The notes beneath the pieces are model-generated. The model did not search any database. It saw only the letters and a program-made list of their open reading frames with translations, and was not told the origin of the DNA. Positions 1 to 7,960 of a stretch of DNA of 64,000 nt are shown here, piece after piece (positions within the stretch are counted from its first letter, which is position 1; each line of letters starts with the position of its first letter). Source of the stretch: Verrucomicrobiia bacterium (GTDB lineage: Bacteria > Verrucomicrobiota > Verrucomicrobiia > Verrucomicrobiales > Akkermansiaceae); the NCBI GenBank assembly GCA_030432565.1, contig JAUIGV010000015.1, forward strand, positions 1-64,000, written 5' to 3'. A program made the translations under genes and the position numbers.

Positions 1-2
1 GT

Positions 3-641
3 GCGTTTCAGCTTTCGGATGGGCTGATTTCGCAAATGTCCTGGGATGAGCCTTATTCTCTTCAGAAGCTGCCCGACGGTTGGACGGAAAAGGAGGGGAG
101 TTTGAGTGAGGGCGTTTTTTTTACCGGAAAGCCGGGGAGTCCGCAAATTGGCGATGAAAAGGTGTCTTTTGCGCTTACCCGTCCTGATAATTTCAGCGTG
201 ATGGGGGTTCAAAAGGGGAATAGCTTTACCGCCTTTGAATCGGAGGTCGGGAAGACCAAACTTCTACTTTACCAAGGTTTACTGTCGGCCGAGGAGGTTG
301 TGGCAGGCGAGGAACAGAAGGCGAAGATTTTGCGCTGGTCGCTTCGGGGAGGTGGAGTTCTGGTTATGTTCTTTGGTCTTCTTCTAATCCTCAGGCCACT
401 CTCGGTTTTGGCGGATGTTCTCCCATTTCTCGGTAGTCTTGTCGGGGGCGTGAGCGCTTTGATTGCCTTCCTCCTTTCCATTGCCATCAGCTTTGCAGTC
501 ATCGCCATCAGTTGGATTTTCTTCCGTCCGCTTCTCGGAATCGGGTTGCTCGCGGTGGCGATTGCCTGCCTGGTAGCGATCAAGAAAAAGATGTCGTCGA
601 AGAATCGGATGCCGGCTTCGGTGCCACCTCCATTGAACTAG
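3..641 (+). CDS. TMEM43-like (DUF1625) membrane protein, 5' truncated
   Basis: The reading frame is open to the first bases of the window with no stop, so the true start lies upstream; an internal ATG sits at 36. What is visible is the C-terminal part of a TMEM43/DUF1625 family protein: a soluble stretch, then about four hydrophobic segments (roughly residues 115-190) containing the family-type pattern RW-x2-R-GG before the first helix, RPLSVLADVLPFLG between helices and a W-x-x-x-RPLLG motif near the end. The short Lys-rich tail after the last helix is probably cytoplasmic. Bacterial members are membrane proteins of unknown role. The family call rests on the C-terminal pattern only; no partner gene is visible upstream, and cimA follows 99 bp downstream. 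Confidence 0.7.
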   Translation, partial: AFQLSDGLISQMSWDEPYSLQKLPDGWTEKEGSLSEGVFFTGKPGSPQIGDEKVSFALTRPDNFSVMGVQKGNSFTAFESEVGKTKLLLYQGLLSAEEVVAGEEQKAKILRWSLRGGGVLVMFFGLLLILRPLSVLADVLPFLGSLVGGVSALIAFLLSIAISFAVIAISWIFFRPLLGIGLLAVAIACLVAIKKKMSSKNRMPASVPPPLN

Positions 642-704
642 GAAACTCTTCACTCTTGCCACCGACTGGCGGGCGCGCCATTTTGTCGGCGCTCCGGCCG
701 GTTC

Positions 705-728
705 ATCAGATCCGCCGGTTGATCTGAT
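705..728 (+). promoter_or_regulatory. Leader hairpin just upstream of cimA
   Basis: Perfect 8-bp inverted repeat ATCAGATC (705-712) and GATCTGAT (721-728) with an 8-nt loop, ending 12 nt before the cimA ATG. There is no T-run, so it is not a classic terminator for the upstream gene. It may limit ribosome access to cimA or be a dyad operator. No leader peptide was recognised. Confidence 0.3.
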
Positions 729-740
729 CAAACACACACG

Positions 741-2315
741 ATGAGCGAACAAGAAAGAGTCCGCATTTACGACACCACGTTGCGCGATGGCACCCAGGGC
801 GAGGGGTTTTCACTGTCCGGCCTCGATAAGATCCGAATTGCCAAGAGGTTGGACGAATTCGGGGTGGACTACATCGAGGGCGGATGGCCCGGATCGAACC
901 CCAAGGATATCGAGTTTTTCAAGGCGGCGGCGCAGGAGACCTGGAATCACGCCAAAATTGCCGCCTTTGGGTCCACCCGACGGGCTGATTTGGCGGTCGA
1001 AGAAGATCCCCAGGTTCAGCTTTTGATTGATGCCAATACCCCGGTGATCACCATTTTTGGGAAAAGCTGGGAGTTACAGGTGACCGAGGTTCTTCGCACG
1101 ACTGCGGAAGAAAATCAGGCCATGATCAGGGATACCTGTCGCTATTTGAAGGAAGCGGGGCGCGAAGTCGTCTACGATGCCGAGCACTTTTTTGACGGGT
1201 ATAAGGATGGGTCCGAACATGCCATGGCCACCTTGCGGGCTGCGGTGGAGGGCGGGGCCGATTGGCTGGTGCTCTGCGATACCAACGGGGGCTGCCTTCC
1301 TTCGGAGATTGCCGAGATGAGTCGTGTCGTGCGCGAGGCCTTTCCCGAGGTTCCTCTTGGAATTCACACTCACAATGATTGCGAGCTTGGGGTCGCCAAT
1401 GCGATTGCTTCGGTCGATGCCGGGGCGACACAGGTTCAGGGAACGATCAACGGTTACGGAGAGAGGACCGGCAACTGCAACCTCACTTCGGTCATTCCGA
1501 TTCTTGAACTCAAGATGGGACGGAAGGCCGTGACCGATGTTTCCGGAATGCGGGATCTGTCGTTCTTCGTGGACGACGTGTCCAATAATCCTCACTTCGC
1601 GCGCGCCGCGTTCGTCGGGCGGACGGCTTTTGCCCACAAGGGCGGGATGCACGTCAACGCAGTCCAAAAACTGGCGCGGACCTACGAGCACATCGAGCCG
1701 GGCCAGGTGGGGAACGAGCAGCAAATCCTGGTGAGCGAGCTTTCCGGGCAGTCGAATATCCTGATGAAGGCCGAGCAACTTGGGATTCATCTGGAAAAGG
1801 GGAGTGACGAAGCCAAGGCGATTTTGACCGAGGTAAAAGCACTCGAGCAGACCGGTTATTCCTTCGAAGCCGCCGGTGGTTCGCTGGAGCTTTTGGTGCG
1901 CCGGATGCTCGGTGAATCTCCCCGGAGGTGGCATCTGCACGAATATCAGTGTTCTTTCCGGCAGTATAAGGATGGTCATGCTCCGGTTTGTGAAGCCACC
2001 GTGAAGCTGGATGTTGGCGAAAAAACCAGCCACACCGTTTCCGCCGGTCACGGGGTGGTGAATGCCCTCGATGGCGCGCTGCGGAAGGCCCTGACGCCGT
2101 TTTTCCCCCAGCTGGAAAAAGTTCAACTCATTGATTACAAGGTCCGTATCATCGATGGGGCCAAAGCGACGGCGGCAAAGACCCGCGTCTTGATTGTCCA
2201 TACCGACGGTGAGACCACCTGGGGGACGGTTGGGGTCTCCGACAGTATCATCGAGGCCAGCTGGATTGCCCTGACCGATGGGCTGGATCTCTTTTTGCAA
2301 AAGACTTCCATTTAA
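741..2315 (+). CDS. cimA: (R)-citramalate synthase CimA
   Basis: Condenses pyruvate with acetyl-CoA to (R)-citramalate, the first step of the threonine-independent route to isoleucine, in the cytoplasm. The N-terminal HMGL-like TIM barrel starts with the family signature RIYDTTLRDGTQGEG (residues ~8-22), has the metal-binding HTHND motif (~210) and the GxGERTGNCNL segment (~240-250). A C-terminal LeuA-type allosteric domain covers about residues 395-515, consistent with feedback control by isoleucine. The 524-residue length and the WPGSNPKD segment fit the CimA-type subgroup better than 2-isopropylmalate or homocitrate synthase. The ATG at 741 is the first start before the conserved N-terminus; no Shine-Dalgarno is evident. 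No other branched-chain amino-acid genes are adjacent. Confidence 0.92.
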   Translation: MSEQERVRIYDTTLRDGTQGEGFSLSGLDKIRIAKRLDEFGVDYIEGGWPGSNPKDIEFFKAAAQETWNHAKIAAFGSTRRADLAVEEDPQVQLLIDANTPVITIFGKSWELQVTEVLRTTAEENQAMIRDTCRYLKEAGREVVYDAEHFFDGYKDGSEHAMATLRAAVEGGADWLVLCDTNGGCLPSEIAEMSRVVREAFPEVPLGIHTHNDCELGVANAIASVDAGATQVQGTINGYGERTGNCNLTSVIPILELKMGRKAVTDVSGMRDLSFFVDDVSNNPHFARAAFVGRTAFAHKGGMHVNAVQKLARTYEHIEPGQVGNEQQILVSELSGQSNILMKAEQLGIHLEKGSDEAKAILTEVKALEQTGYSFEAAGGSLELLVRRMLGESPRRWHLHEYQCSFRQYKDGHAPVCEATVKLDVGEKTSHTVSAGHGVVNALDGALRKALTPFFPQLEKVQLIDYKVRIIDGAKATAAKTRVLIVHTDGETTWGTVGVSDSIIEASWIALTDGLDLFLQKTSI

Positions 2316-2349
2316 AAATCGGTTTTCAGCTTGTGCCCCCGCAGGAAAA

Positions 2350-2378
2350 TCGACAATCTTACAGAAGGTTCATAAATA
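2350..2378 (+). promoter_or_regulatory. Possible sigma-70-like promoter for an intergenic transcript
   Basis: TCGACA (2350-2355), a 17-nt spacer and TAAATA (2373-2378). The -35 matches five of six consensus bases; the -10 is weak. It sits 35 nt after the cimA stop and would start a transcript near 2385 that runs into the terminator at 2518-2553. Confidence 0.28.
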
Positions 2379-2384
2379 ACACCT

Positions 2385-2554
2385 ACGAACCATTCGTTCC
2401 GCAAGGGACACCCAAGGTCACTCTGGTGACCCGGTCAGGCTCAATAGGGTCTGACTAAATTTGAGCACAGTCCGGGTTAAAAGCGAGTCATCGTCCGGAC
2501 GGTGGGATTTACGAAAAAGCGGCGCTCCTTTCCGGGAGCGCCGCTTTATTTTTG
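2385..2554 (+). ncRNA. Candidate structured small RNA or leader between cimA and the MFS gene
   Basis: The 347-bp gap between cimA and the MFS transporter has no convincing ORF but several perfect short helices in a row: a 5-bp stem with a GCAA tetraloop (2396-2409), GGTCAC-TCTG-GTGACC (2416-2431), two overlapping helices GTCAG/CTGAC (2434-2438 with 2451-2455) and GCTCAA/TTGAGC (2439-2444 with 2461-2466) that are either alternative folds or a pseudoknot, GTCCGG/CCGGAC (2470-2475 with 2495-2500), and an 11-bp terminator stem. The implied transcript is about 170 nt. It does not match the sequence cores of SRP RNA, tmRNA or RNase P that I know. A separate sRNA, a 6S-like RNA or a riboswitch-like leader are all possible; this is structure-based inference. 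Confidence 0.32.
2514..2554 (+). terminator. Rho-independent terminator, 11-bp stem
   Basis: AGCGGCGCTCC (2518-2528) pairs perfectly with GGAGCGCCGCT (2535-2545), followed by TTATTTTTG; an A-run precedes it, so it could act in both directions. It lies 200 nt after the cimA stop, which suggests that something other than cimA mRNA alone ends here. Confidence 0.85.
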
Positions 2555-2662
2555 ATTTCGGAGTAGCCGGAATTTAGGGGAATCCTTTGCTTGTCTTGTC
2601 AGACGGATTACGCAGAATCGCCGGACCTCAACCTCGAGGCAAATTAAGCACAAATTGACAAT

Positions 2663-4279
2663 ATGAGTTCAGTAAAGAATGATAAGATAGTCTTTTGGGG
2701 GTGTTTCATCGCCCTCATCACGACAGCATTCGCATTTATCACAAGGGCGTTCCTCGTCAACGACCCCTCCTTATGGCCGGCCCAGTTTGGGCTCGATAAA
2801 GTCGAGTCCCAAGAGCTCTTCGGAGCTGGAATTTGGCCTTTTGCAATCAGTATCATCATCTTCAGTCTCGTCATCGATAAGGTTGGCTACCGAGCTGCAA
2901 TGTTTTTCAGCTTCATCTGTTATGCCGGCTATGCCTTCATGGCTTTTCTCGCATACGGAGTCGTAAATGAGCCCGGGCTGGAGGGCGCCGCTCTTGAAGC
3001 TGCGCAGGCAAAAGCCTACACCAACCTTAAGATTGGATCGATTATCCTTGGACTTGGAAACGGAACGGTTGAGGCCTTTATCAACCCTGTGGTTGCGACT
3101 CTTTTTAGTAAGGAGAAGACAAAGTGGCTTAACATTCTTCACGCGGCATGGCCGGGTGGGCTGGTGCTTGGTGGGCTGATTACCATCGCTCTGGGAGCTC
3201 AGGCTGCCGACGACTGGCGGATTTTGATCTACATCATTGCCCTTCCGGCGGTTGTTTATCTCGTTATGCTTCTCAAAGTTCAGTTCCCCGTCAACGAGCG
3301 GGTTGCTGGTGGTGCCAGCTACCGGGAAATGTTGGCTGAGTTTGGAGTCCTTGGAGCCGGTCTCGCCAGTTTCCTGGTTTTTCGAGAGTTGGGTAATCAA
3401 TTTCAATGGTCGACCGGCGTGGTCATTGGGCTGGTTGTCGTGGCAACTGCCGCCTACGGATACTACTGCCGTTCCCTTGGTCGCCCCATCCTGATCTTCT
3501 TGTGCATCATTATGATGCCTCTTGCGATTACCGAGTTGGGAACCGATGGAGCGATTACCGGGATCATGGAAGAGCCGCTTAAAGAAGCTGGGCGTCATCC
3601 TCTCTGGGTTTTGATCTACACTTCAGCGATCATGATGATCCTGCGCTTCTGGTTCGCTGGTCCAATTGTCAAGGCATTGACCCCACTTGGCTTGCTTGCG
3701 ACCTGTTCTGTTCTCGCCATCGTGGGCCTTTTCGCTCTCTCGTCTGTTCAGGGACTCTTCCTGGTTTTTGCCGCTGCGACCCTTTACGGCATCGGCAAGA
3801 CCTTCTTCTGGCCGACCATGCTGGGCGTTGTGTCCGAGCAGTGCCCGAAAGGTGGAGCGCTGACCCTGAATGCTATCGCAGGTATTGGAATGCTCGCGGT
3901 AGGGATTGTTGGTTCGCCACTGATTGGAAAGCTGCAGGAGGATTCGATTGCGGCTAAAATGAAGGAGGATCTTCCCGGGACCTATGAGACGGTTTCGAAG
4001 GACAGCTCATATTTCCTCGGTGACTATACCGCTGTTGACGATAAAAAGGTGGAGGCTCTCGACGAAGAGAAAGCTGCTGAAGTCAAGGAGGTGGTGGACA
4101 AGGGTAAACAAAGCTCACTCGCGAAAGTGACTGTTCTTCCGATGTTTATGCTTGTTTGCTATATCATCCTGATCCTCTTCTTTAAGTCCCGTGGAGGATA
4201 TAAGGCGGAGGCCATCGCGGGCCACGAAGGTGACCCTGACAAGTTTTCCGGCAAGATCGCAGCCGGTGGGGAAGGATAA
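2663..4279 (+). CDS. MFS transporter, FucP-like sugar permease family (predicted)
   Basis: A polytopic inner-membrane protein with about 12 hydrophobic segments typical of the major facilitator superfamily. The N-terminal half has the NDPSLWP and GxGNGTVEAFINP motifs seen in FucP/glucose-galactose-like permeases of PVC bacteria. An unusual hydrophilic insertion of about 65 residues, rich in Lys, Glu and Asp (residues ~430-495), separates the last two helices. Substrate cannot be read from sequence; a sugar is a family-based guess. The ATG at 2663 gives a short cytoplasmic N-terminus before the first helix. The gene has its own terminator 27 bp after the stop and is preceded by the structured RNA segment, so it is probably monocistronic. 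Confidence 0.75.
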   Translation: MSSVKNDKIVFWGCFIALITTAFAFITRAFLVNDPSLWPAQFGLDKVESQELFGAGIWPFAISIIIFSLVIDKVGYRAAMFFSFICYAGYAFMAFLAYGVVNEPGLEGAALEAAQAKAYTNLKIGSIILGLGNGTVEAFINPVVATLFSKEKTKWLNILHAAWPGGLVLGGLITIALGAQAADDWRILIYIIALPAVVYLVMLLKVQFPVNERVAGGASYREMLAEFGVLGAGLASFLVFRELGNQFQWSTGVVIGLVVVATAAYGYYCRSLGRPILIFLCIIMMPLAITELGTDGAITGIMEEPLKEAGRHPLWVLIYTSAIMMILRFWFAGPIVKALTPLGLLATCSVLAIVGLFALSSVQGLFLVFAAATLYGIGKTFFWPTMLGVVSEQCPKGGALTLNAIAGIGMLAVGIVGSPLIGKLQEDSIAAKMKEDLPGTYETVSKDSSYFLGDYTAVDDKKVEALDEEKAAEVKEVVDKGKQSSLAKVTVLPMFMLVCYIILILFFKSRGGYKAEAIAGHEGDPDKFSGKIAAGGEG

Positions 4280-4305
4280 GACTTCATCCCAAAACCATTT
4301 GAATC

Positions 4306-4337
4306 AAAGCGGCGGCCTGCGGGTCGCCGCTTTTTTT
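4306..4337 (+). terminator. Rho-independent terminator after the MFS gene
   Basis: AAAGCGGCG (4306-4314) pairs with CGCCGCTTT (4325-4333), followed by a run of T residues to 4337. Confidence 0.88.
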
Positions 4338-4473
4338 GCGCCGTGTCAGATCCTTCGTTCTTTCAGTGGTTATAAAATTAGTTTGTAAAAATTTCGCAAA
4401 ACTCTAGACAAACCCATCGTGCCTGGGGCAAACGCAGCCCCGGGCAGGAAACCTTCCTTTGCCAGACCACCAC

Positions 4474-5166
4474 ATGAAACAAATCCCCATACTCCCCATG
4501 ATCAGTATCGCATGCAGTCTCGTGCTCTCCAGCTGCGGAGATCTCAGTTCCACGGCCTTCAAATCCGAGTCCGGCGGAATCCACACCCGCAGTGTGTCCA
4601 AGTCTTGGAGCGCCTCAAAATTTTCCCCCATCAGCACGATCTCTGATAGAAATGGCTTTCACCCGGGTTCCGTTTCGGAGTCGGTGGCCAAAAAGTCCAA
4701 GAGTTTTAAGAAGGATAAGCACGGCATGCCGACCTATCCCGACAGTGTCCGCAGTCGCATCGTGCGCACCACGGCCTATTCCCACGAAGAGAATGAGGTC
4801 GGCGCACCATGGCGAAAGAACGCTATCGGCACCTATTTGAAGTATGGTCAGGTTCGGAGCGCGGCCGCCGACTGGTCCCGCTATCCGGTTGGCACCAAGT
4901 TTAAGATCAAAGGTCTTCCTCACACCTACATCGTGGACGACTACGGATCCGCTCTCGTGGGAACCAACACCATCGATATTTACCACCCAAACCTGAGCAG
5001 CATGCGCCGCTGGGGAACCCGTCCTGCCGAGATCTCGGTGATCCAGTGGGGTGATTGGGATCGCACGCTCAACATCCTTGCCGGTCGGACAAAGTATCCG
5101 CACACCCGCAAGATGTATTACGCGGCCAAGGCCAAGGTCTCTTCCGGAAATGTGGCCCGCAACTAG
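4474..5166 (+). CDS. 3D-domain lipoprotein (predicted peptidoglycan-active)
   Basis: The start at 4474 is chosen because it gives a lipoprotein signal peptide (MKQIPILPM, hydrophobic core, lipobox VLSSC); a TTG 15 nt upstream is possible but adds nothing. The C-terminal half (from about residue 95) is a 3D domain, named for three conserved Asp: RTTAYSHEE, AADWSRYPVGT with GTKFKI, YIVDDYGSAL, and NTIDIYHP. The fold is shared with MltA/RlpA-type double-psi barrel lytic enzymes, so a role in cell-wall turnover at the outer membrane is likely. The middle of the protein is Ser/Lys-rich linker. It stands alone between two terminators. The domain assignment is sound; catalytic activity is inferred. 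Confidence 0.8.
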   Translation: MKQIPILPMISIACSLVLSSCGDLSSTAFKSESGGIHTRSVSKSWSASKFSPISTISDRNGFHPGSVSESVAKKSKSFKKDKHGMPTYPDSVRSRIVRTTAYSHEENEVGAPWRKNAIGTYLKYGQVRSAAADWSRYPVGTKFKIKGLPHTYIVDDYGSALVGTNTIDIYHPNLSSMRRWGTRPAEISVIQWGDWDRTLNILAGRTKYPHTRKMYYAAKAKVSSGNVARN

Positions 5167-5190
5167 GATCCTTTCCTGACTTTTTCAAAG

Positions 5191-5224
5191 CCGGCTTCCT
5201 TGCAATGAGGAAGCCGGTTTTTTT
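5191..5224 (+). terminator. Rho-independent terminator after the 3D-domain gene
   Basis: CCGGCTTCCT (5191-5200) pairs perfectly with AGGAAGCCGG (5208-5217), followed by TTTTTTTATT. Confidence 0.9.
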
Positions 5225-5260
5225 ATTGGCCAAGTGTCCATCCTCGGGCAGGGATGGGGC

Positions 5261-5911
5261 ATGCTGAAACAGGAACGCGCCGATTACGTCCTTCGACGAT
5301 TGGAGGAGCTCTATCCCGAGACGCCGGTTCCGCTGGATCATACCAATCCTTTCACCCTGTTGGTGGCGGTGCTCTTGTCCGCGCAGTGCACTGATGTCCG
5401 GGTTAATTTGGTCACGCCCGCCTTATTCAAGAAAGCCGATACCGCTGCCAAGATGGCGAAACTCAGTGTGGAGGAAATTGATGCCATCGTAAGGCCATGC
5501 GGCTTGGCTCCCCGCAAGGCCAGGGCAATTCGTGGCCTTTCCGAAATCCTGCTTGAGAAACACCAGGGTGAGGTGCCTGCGGATTTTGCCGCGCTGGAGG
5601 AGCTTCCCGGGGTGGGGCACAAGACCGCCTCGGTCGTCATGTCGCAAGCATTCGGGGTTCCGGCATTTGCGGTCGACACCCACATTCATCGCCTCGCCCA
5701 GCGGTGGAAATTGACAGATGGGCGGAATGTGCAACGCACTGAAGAAGACTTAAAGAAACTCTTCCCTCGGGAGACCTGGAATAAGCTTCACTTGCAGATC
5801 ATCTTTTATGGCCGGGAGTATTGCTCCGCCCGGGGGTGTGACGGGACGGTCTGCGAGATCTGCAAAACCTTGTTTCCTCGACGAAAAACGCCTGTTCAAA
5901 CAAAAAAATAG
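5261..5911 (+). CDS. nth: Endonuclease III (DNA glycosylase/AP lyase)
   Basis: Bifunctional base-excision-repair enzyme that removes oxidised pyrimidines and nicks the AP site. The helix-hairpin-helix LPGVGHKTA carries the catalytic Lys121, and Asp139 in AVDTHIHR is the second catalytic residue. At the C-terminus four cysteines (188, 193, 198, 201) presumably bind the 4Fe-4S cluster, but the spacing is C-x4-C-x4-C-x2-C rather than the E. coli C-x6-C-x2-C-x5-C. I chose ATG 5261 (216 aa) over GTG 5234: the former has a purine-rich GGGATGGGG before it and matches the usual N-terminus, whereas the latter begins 10 nt after the preceding terminator. Monocistronic. Confidence 0.93.
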   Translation: MLKQERADYVLRRLEELYPETPVPLDHTNPFTLLVAVLLSAQCTDVRVNLVTPALFKKADTAAKMAKLSVEEIDAIVRPCGLAPRKARAIRGLSEILLEKHQGEVPADFAALEELPGVGHKTASVVMSQAFGVPAFAVDTHIHRLAQRWKLTDGRNVQRTEEDLKKLFPRETWNKLHLQIIFYGREYCSARGCDGTVCEICKTLFPRRKTPVQTKK

Positions 5912-6070
5912 AACTTCAACCTAAGCTTCTACGGGGTAGGGGAGTCTAGTTGTCAAGGCCGCATAAAAGTGGGAAATTCGCTGAATTGTGGAAATCTTCC
6001 TTTACTCATGGGATGCACTTTCGAGAATGCGCGCCAGTTTCACACCAAACCGACCTCAACCTAAAGAATC

Positions 6071-6865
6071 ATGACCAAGACCTCTAAGTTCCGTATCGCC
6101 AAAGGATGGCTCGTAGGCTCCGCCTTCACCCTTCTTTCCGCCGCTCCCGCTCTCGCACAAGACGGCGAAAAGGCTGCCAGTGACAAAAGCGCCCTCGACA
6201 GCTACCTCCTTGACGGTGGACCTCTTACAATTTTCATCGTTGCTGTCGGGCTTCTCTCGCTGATCAGTCTCACGGTCTTCAACTTCATGAACCTCACCAA
6301 GGCCAAATTCGCACCAGACGATCTCAAGGCCGCTCTTCTTGATCACATGACGAACTGCCGGGTGCGTTCCGCGATCGAGCTTTCCGCTTCCCATCCCTCC
6401 TACCTGGGACGGATGATGGCCTATTCTCTTCCCAATATTGACGCGACCCGCCCCGACGACCTTGGTCGCGACCACGTTGAGGACGCCATTGCTGATTTCT
6501 CCATCAACGAGACCCGCAAGCAGATGACCTTCATCTCCCTTCTTTCGCTGGTGGCCCAGGCTGCTCCGATGCTCGGTCTCTTCGGAACCGTTTTCGGTAT
6601 GATTGGCGCGTTCTCGACCTTGGGTCTGAACGCCGGGGCCGACCCGCAGGATCTTGCGAAAGACATCTCGGTCGCCCTTTTGACCACCATGTGGGGCCTG
6701 ATCGTGGCGATTCTCTCCCTCTTTGCCTACTTCTTCTTCAAGAACCGCTTCAACGCTCTTGTCGCTGATTGCCATGGCACTGCCGAGAACCTTATCAATG
6801 CATCCATCCAAACGGTGAATGCTGATGCGCATCTTGCTAAGATTCCTGAGGGGATTGCCGTTTAA
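6071..6865 (+). CDS. exbB: MotA/TolQ/ExbB family proton channel protein
   Basis: Inner-membrane subunit of an ExbB-ExbD-type proton-driven motor. It has an N-terminal signal-peptide-like segment (core around residues 12-28, AQD cleavage region), then a first membrane helix (~48-75), a cytoplasmic region, and two further helices in the conserved MotA/TolQ/ExbB region (VAQAAPMLGLFGTVFGMIG, ~157-177, and the helix around 200-222). The signal peptide plus short periplasmic stretch is common in the PVC and Bacteroidota versions. Genes for two ExbD proteins follow directly. A GC-rich stem-loop lies between this gene and the next. No TonB gene or TonB-dependent receptor occurs in the window, so ExbB versus TolQ function cannot be told apart. 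Confidence 0.88.
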   Translation: MTKTSKFRIAKGWLVGSAFTLLSAAPALAQDGEKAASDKSALDSYLLDGGPLTIFIVAVGLLSLISLTVFNFMNLTKAKFAPDDLKAALLDHMTNCRVRSAIELSASHPSYLGRMMAYSLPNIDATRPDDLGRDHVEDAIADFSINETRKQMTFISLLSLVAQAAPMLGLFGTVFGMIGAFSTLGLNAGADPQDLAKDISVALLTTMWGLIVAILSLFAYFFFKNRFNALVADCHGTAENLINASIQTVNADAHLAKIPEGIAV

Positions 6866-6872
6866 CCTGCCA

Positions 6873-6899
6873 GAGGGGAGGGAATCCCTCCTTCCCCTC
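6873..6899 (+). other. Intercistronic stem-loop between exbB and the first exbD
   Basis: GAGGGG (6873-6878) pairs with CCCCTC (6894-6899), with an inner AGGGA/TCCCT helix (6879-6883 with 6885-6889). It lacks a T-run. It may protect the exbB end of the mRNA and so set ExbB above ExbD, which fits known motor stoichiometry; this is inference. Confidence 0.4.
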
Positions 6900-6930
6900 G
6901 TGTTGAACCACCAAACCACCTTAGAAACCA

Positions 6931-7380
6931 ATGGCCTCCGATAGACTCCGCGCAGTCAACAAGGAAGAAGGCGAAGCCGCCGAGATGGACATGTCGCCCA
7001 TGATCGACATGGTCTTCCTCCTCCTTCTCTTCTTCCTCGTTGTTTCCAATCCCAAGACGATTAAAATCGATCCGACCCTCACTCCTTCAGTCGCGGAAAA
7101 TGCCGTGGCGGCAAAGACAAAAAATGGCAAGATCGTCGTGAACGTTCGAGATAACGGGGACTTCGTGCAGGAAGATACAACGACCAAAATGGCCGACGGT
7201 GCTGCGCTTCGCGAATACCTGAAAGCTGAAAAAGAGCGCGTCGAATCAAAGGGTAATGAACCCGTCCTCCACATCCGTTCCGACAAGGGGGTCGAGTTCA
7301 AGTATGTTCAGCGTGTTATCAAGGCCGGGGCAACCGTTGGTCTGAAGCAGGTGGCTTACGCTGCCTTCAACAAGGAATAG
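6931..7380 (+). CDS. exbD: ExbD/TolR family protein, first copy
   Basis: Single-span inner-membrane protein. A cytoplasmic N-terminus (about 25 residues) carries the motif MDMSPMIDMVFLLLLFFLV (~28-46), in which the Asp of MIDMVF is the proton-path residue of ExbD/TolR. The helix is followed by a periplasmic domain of about 100 residues. The 149-residue length is normal. It lies 65 bp after exbB and 34 bp before a second exbD. Together they should form an ExbB pentamer with an ExbD heterodimer. Confidence 0.88.
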   Translation: MASDRLRAVNKEEGEAAEMDMSPMIDMVFLLLLFFLVVSNPKTIKIDPTLTPSVAENAVAAKTKNGKIVVNVRDNGDFVQEDTTTKMADGAALREYLKAEKERVESKGNEPVLHIRSDKGVEFKYVQRVIKAGATVGLKQVAYAAFNKE

Positions 7381-7414
7381 TCCAGCCTAAACCCATAAAT
7401 CATAGAACCATCCC

Positions 7415-7891
7415 ATGGCACGCCATAAAAAGACGCAAGCGCCCGAGGAAGATGAACCAGGTTTGGACATCTCCTCTCTGATTGATGTTTGTTTCCTTCT
7501 CCTCATTTACTTCCTGGTGACTACCCAGATCGTGAAAAAGGAGCAGGAGTTGAGCACCGCTCTTCCCTCCACCACTCCTTCTGAAACTCCTCCGGATCTT
7601 GCGCCCATGTTGATCCTGCTGGAAGCAAACGGAAATATCTCGATCAAGAACGAGACCGGAGTGATCGAGCTTCTCGAATCCGATTCCGACGCCCGTAAGT
7701 TGCCGAATCTTTCCGCCCGCCTTGAGCTGCACAAAAGCGCTGCCGACATGTCGAGCAGCAAGGCTCTTGTTCAAATCAAGGTCGATGGTGATGCGGTATC
7801 CCAACGGGTGACAGATGTTCTGAATGCCTTGGCCGGCGCCAAGATTACCGAGATCACTTTCACCGATCTTCTCGACCCGGAAGCAAACTGA
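7415..7891 (+). CDS. exbD: ExbD/TolR family protein, second copy
   Basis: A second ExbD-type subunit with the motif LDISSLIDVCFLLLIYFLV (~17-35), including the conserved Asp in LIDVCF, then a periplasmic domain. It differs clearly from the first copy (acidic N-terminus PEEDEPG, and a longer periplasmic part), so the two are diverged duplicates rather than a recent copy. Tandem exbD genes are frequent in PVC and Bacteroidota loci. The gene ends 139 bp before the TPR gene, and a strong hairpin lies in that gap. Confidence 0.88.
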   Translation: MARHKKTQAPEEDEPGLDISSLIDVCFLLLIYFLVTTQIVKKEQELSTALPSTTPSETPPDLAPMLILLEANGNISIKNETGVIELLESDSDARKLPNLSARLELHKSAADMSSSKALVQIKVDGDAVSQRVTDVLNALAGAKITEITFTDLLDPEAN

Positions 7892-7960
7892 TCTTCGCAA
7901 TTTCAGGATTCTCTGGAATACTCTAAGGAATCCTTTACTCAATCGTTCCAACTCTTGCCC

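Noticed and set aside
1074-2300. 408-aa minus-strand frame opposite cimA
   Set aside because: Shadow of the cimA gene, whose plus-strand frame has clear family motifs throughout.
2430-2475. Signal recognition particle RNA, from the GGTCAGG string
   Set aside because: The rest of the conserved SRP loop (GGAAGCAGC-like part) is missing and the helices do not fit.
2771-3598. 275-aa minus-strand frame opposite the MFS gene
   Set aside because: Antisense shadow; no signal, motif or independent start context.
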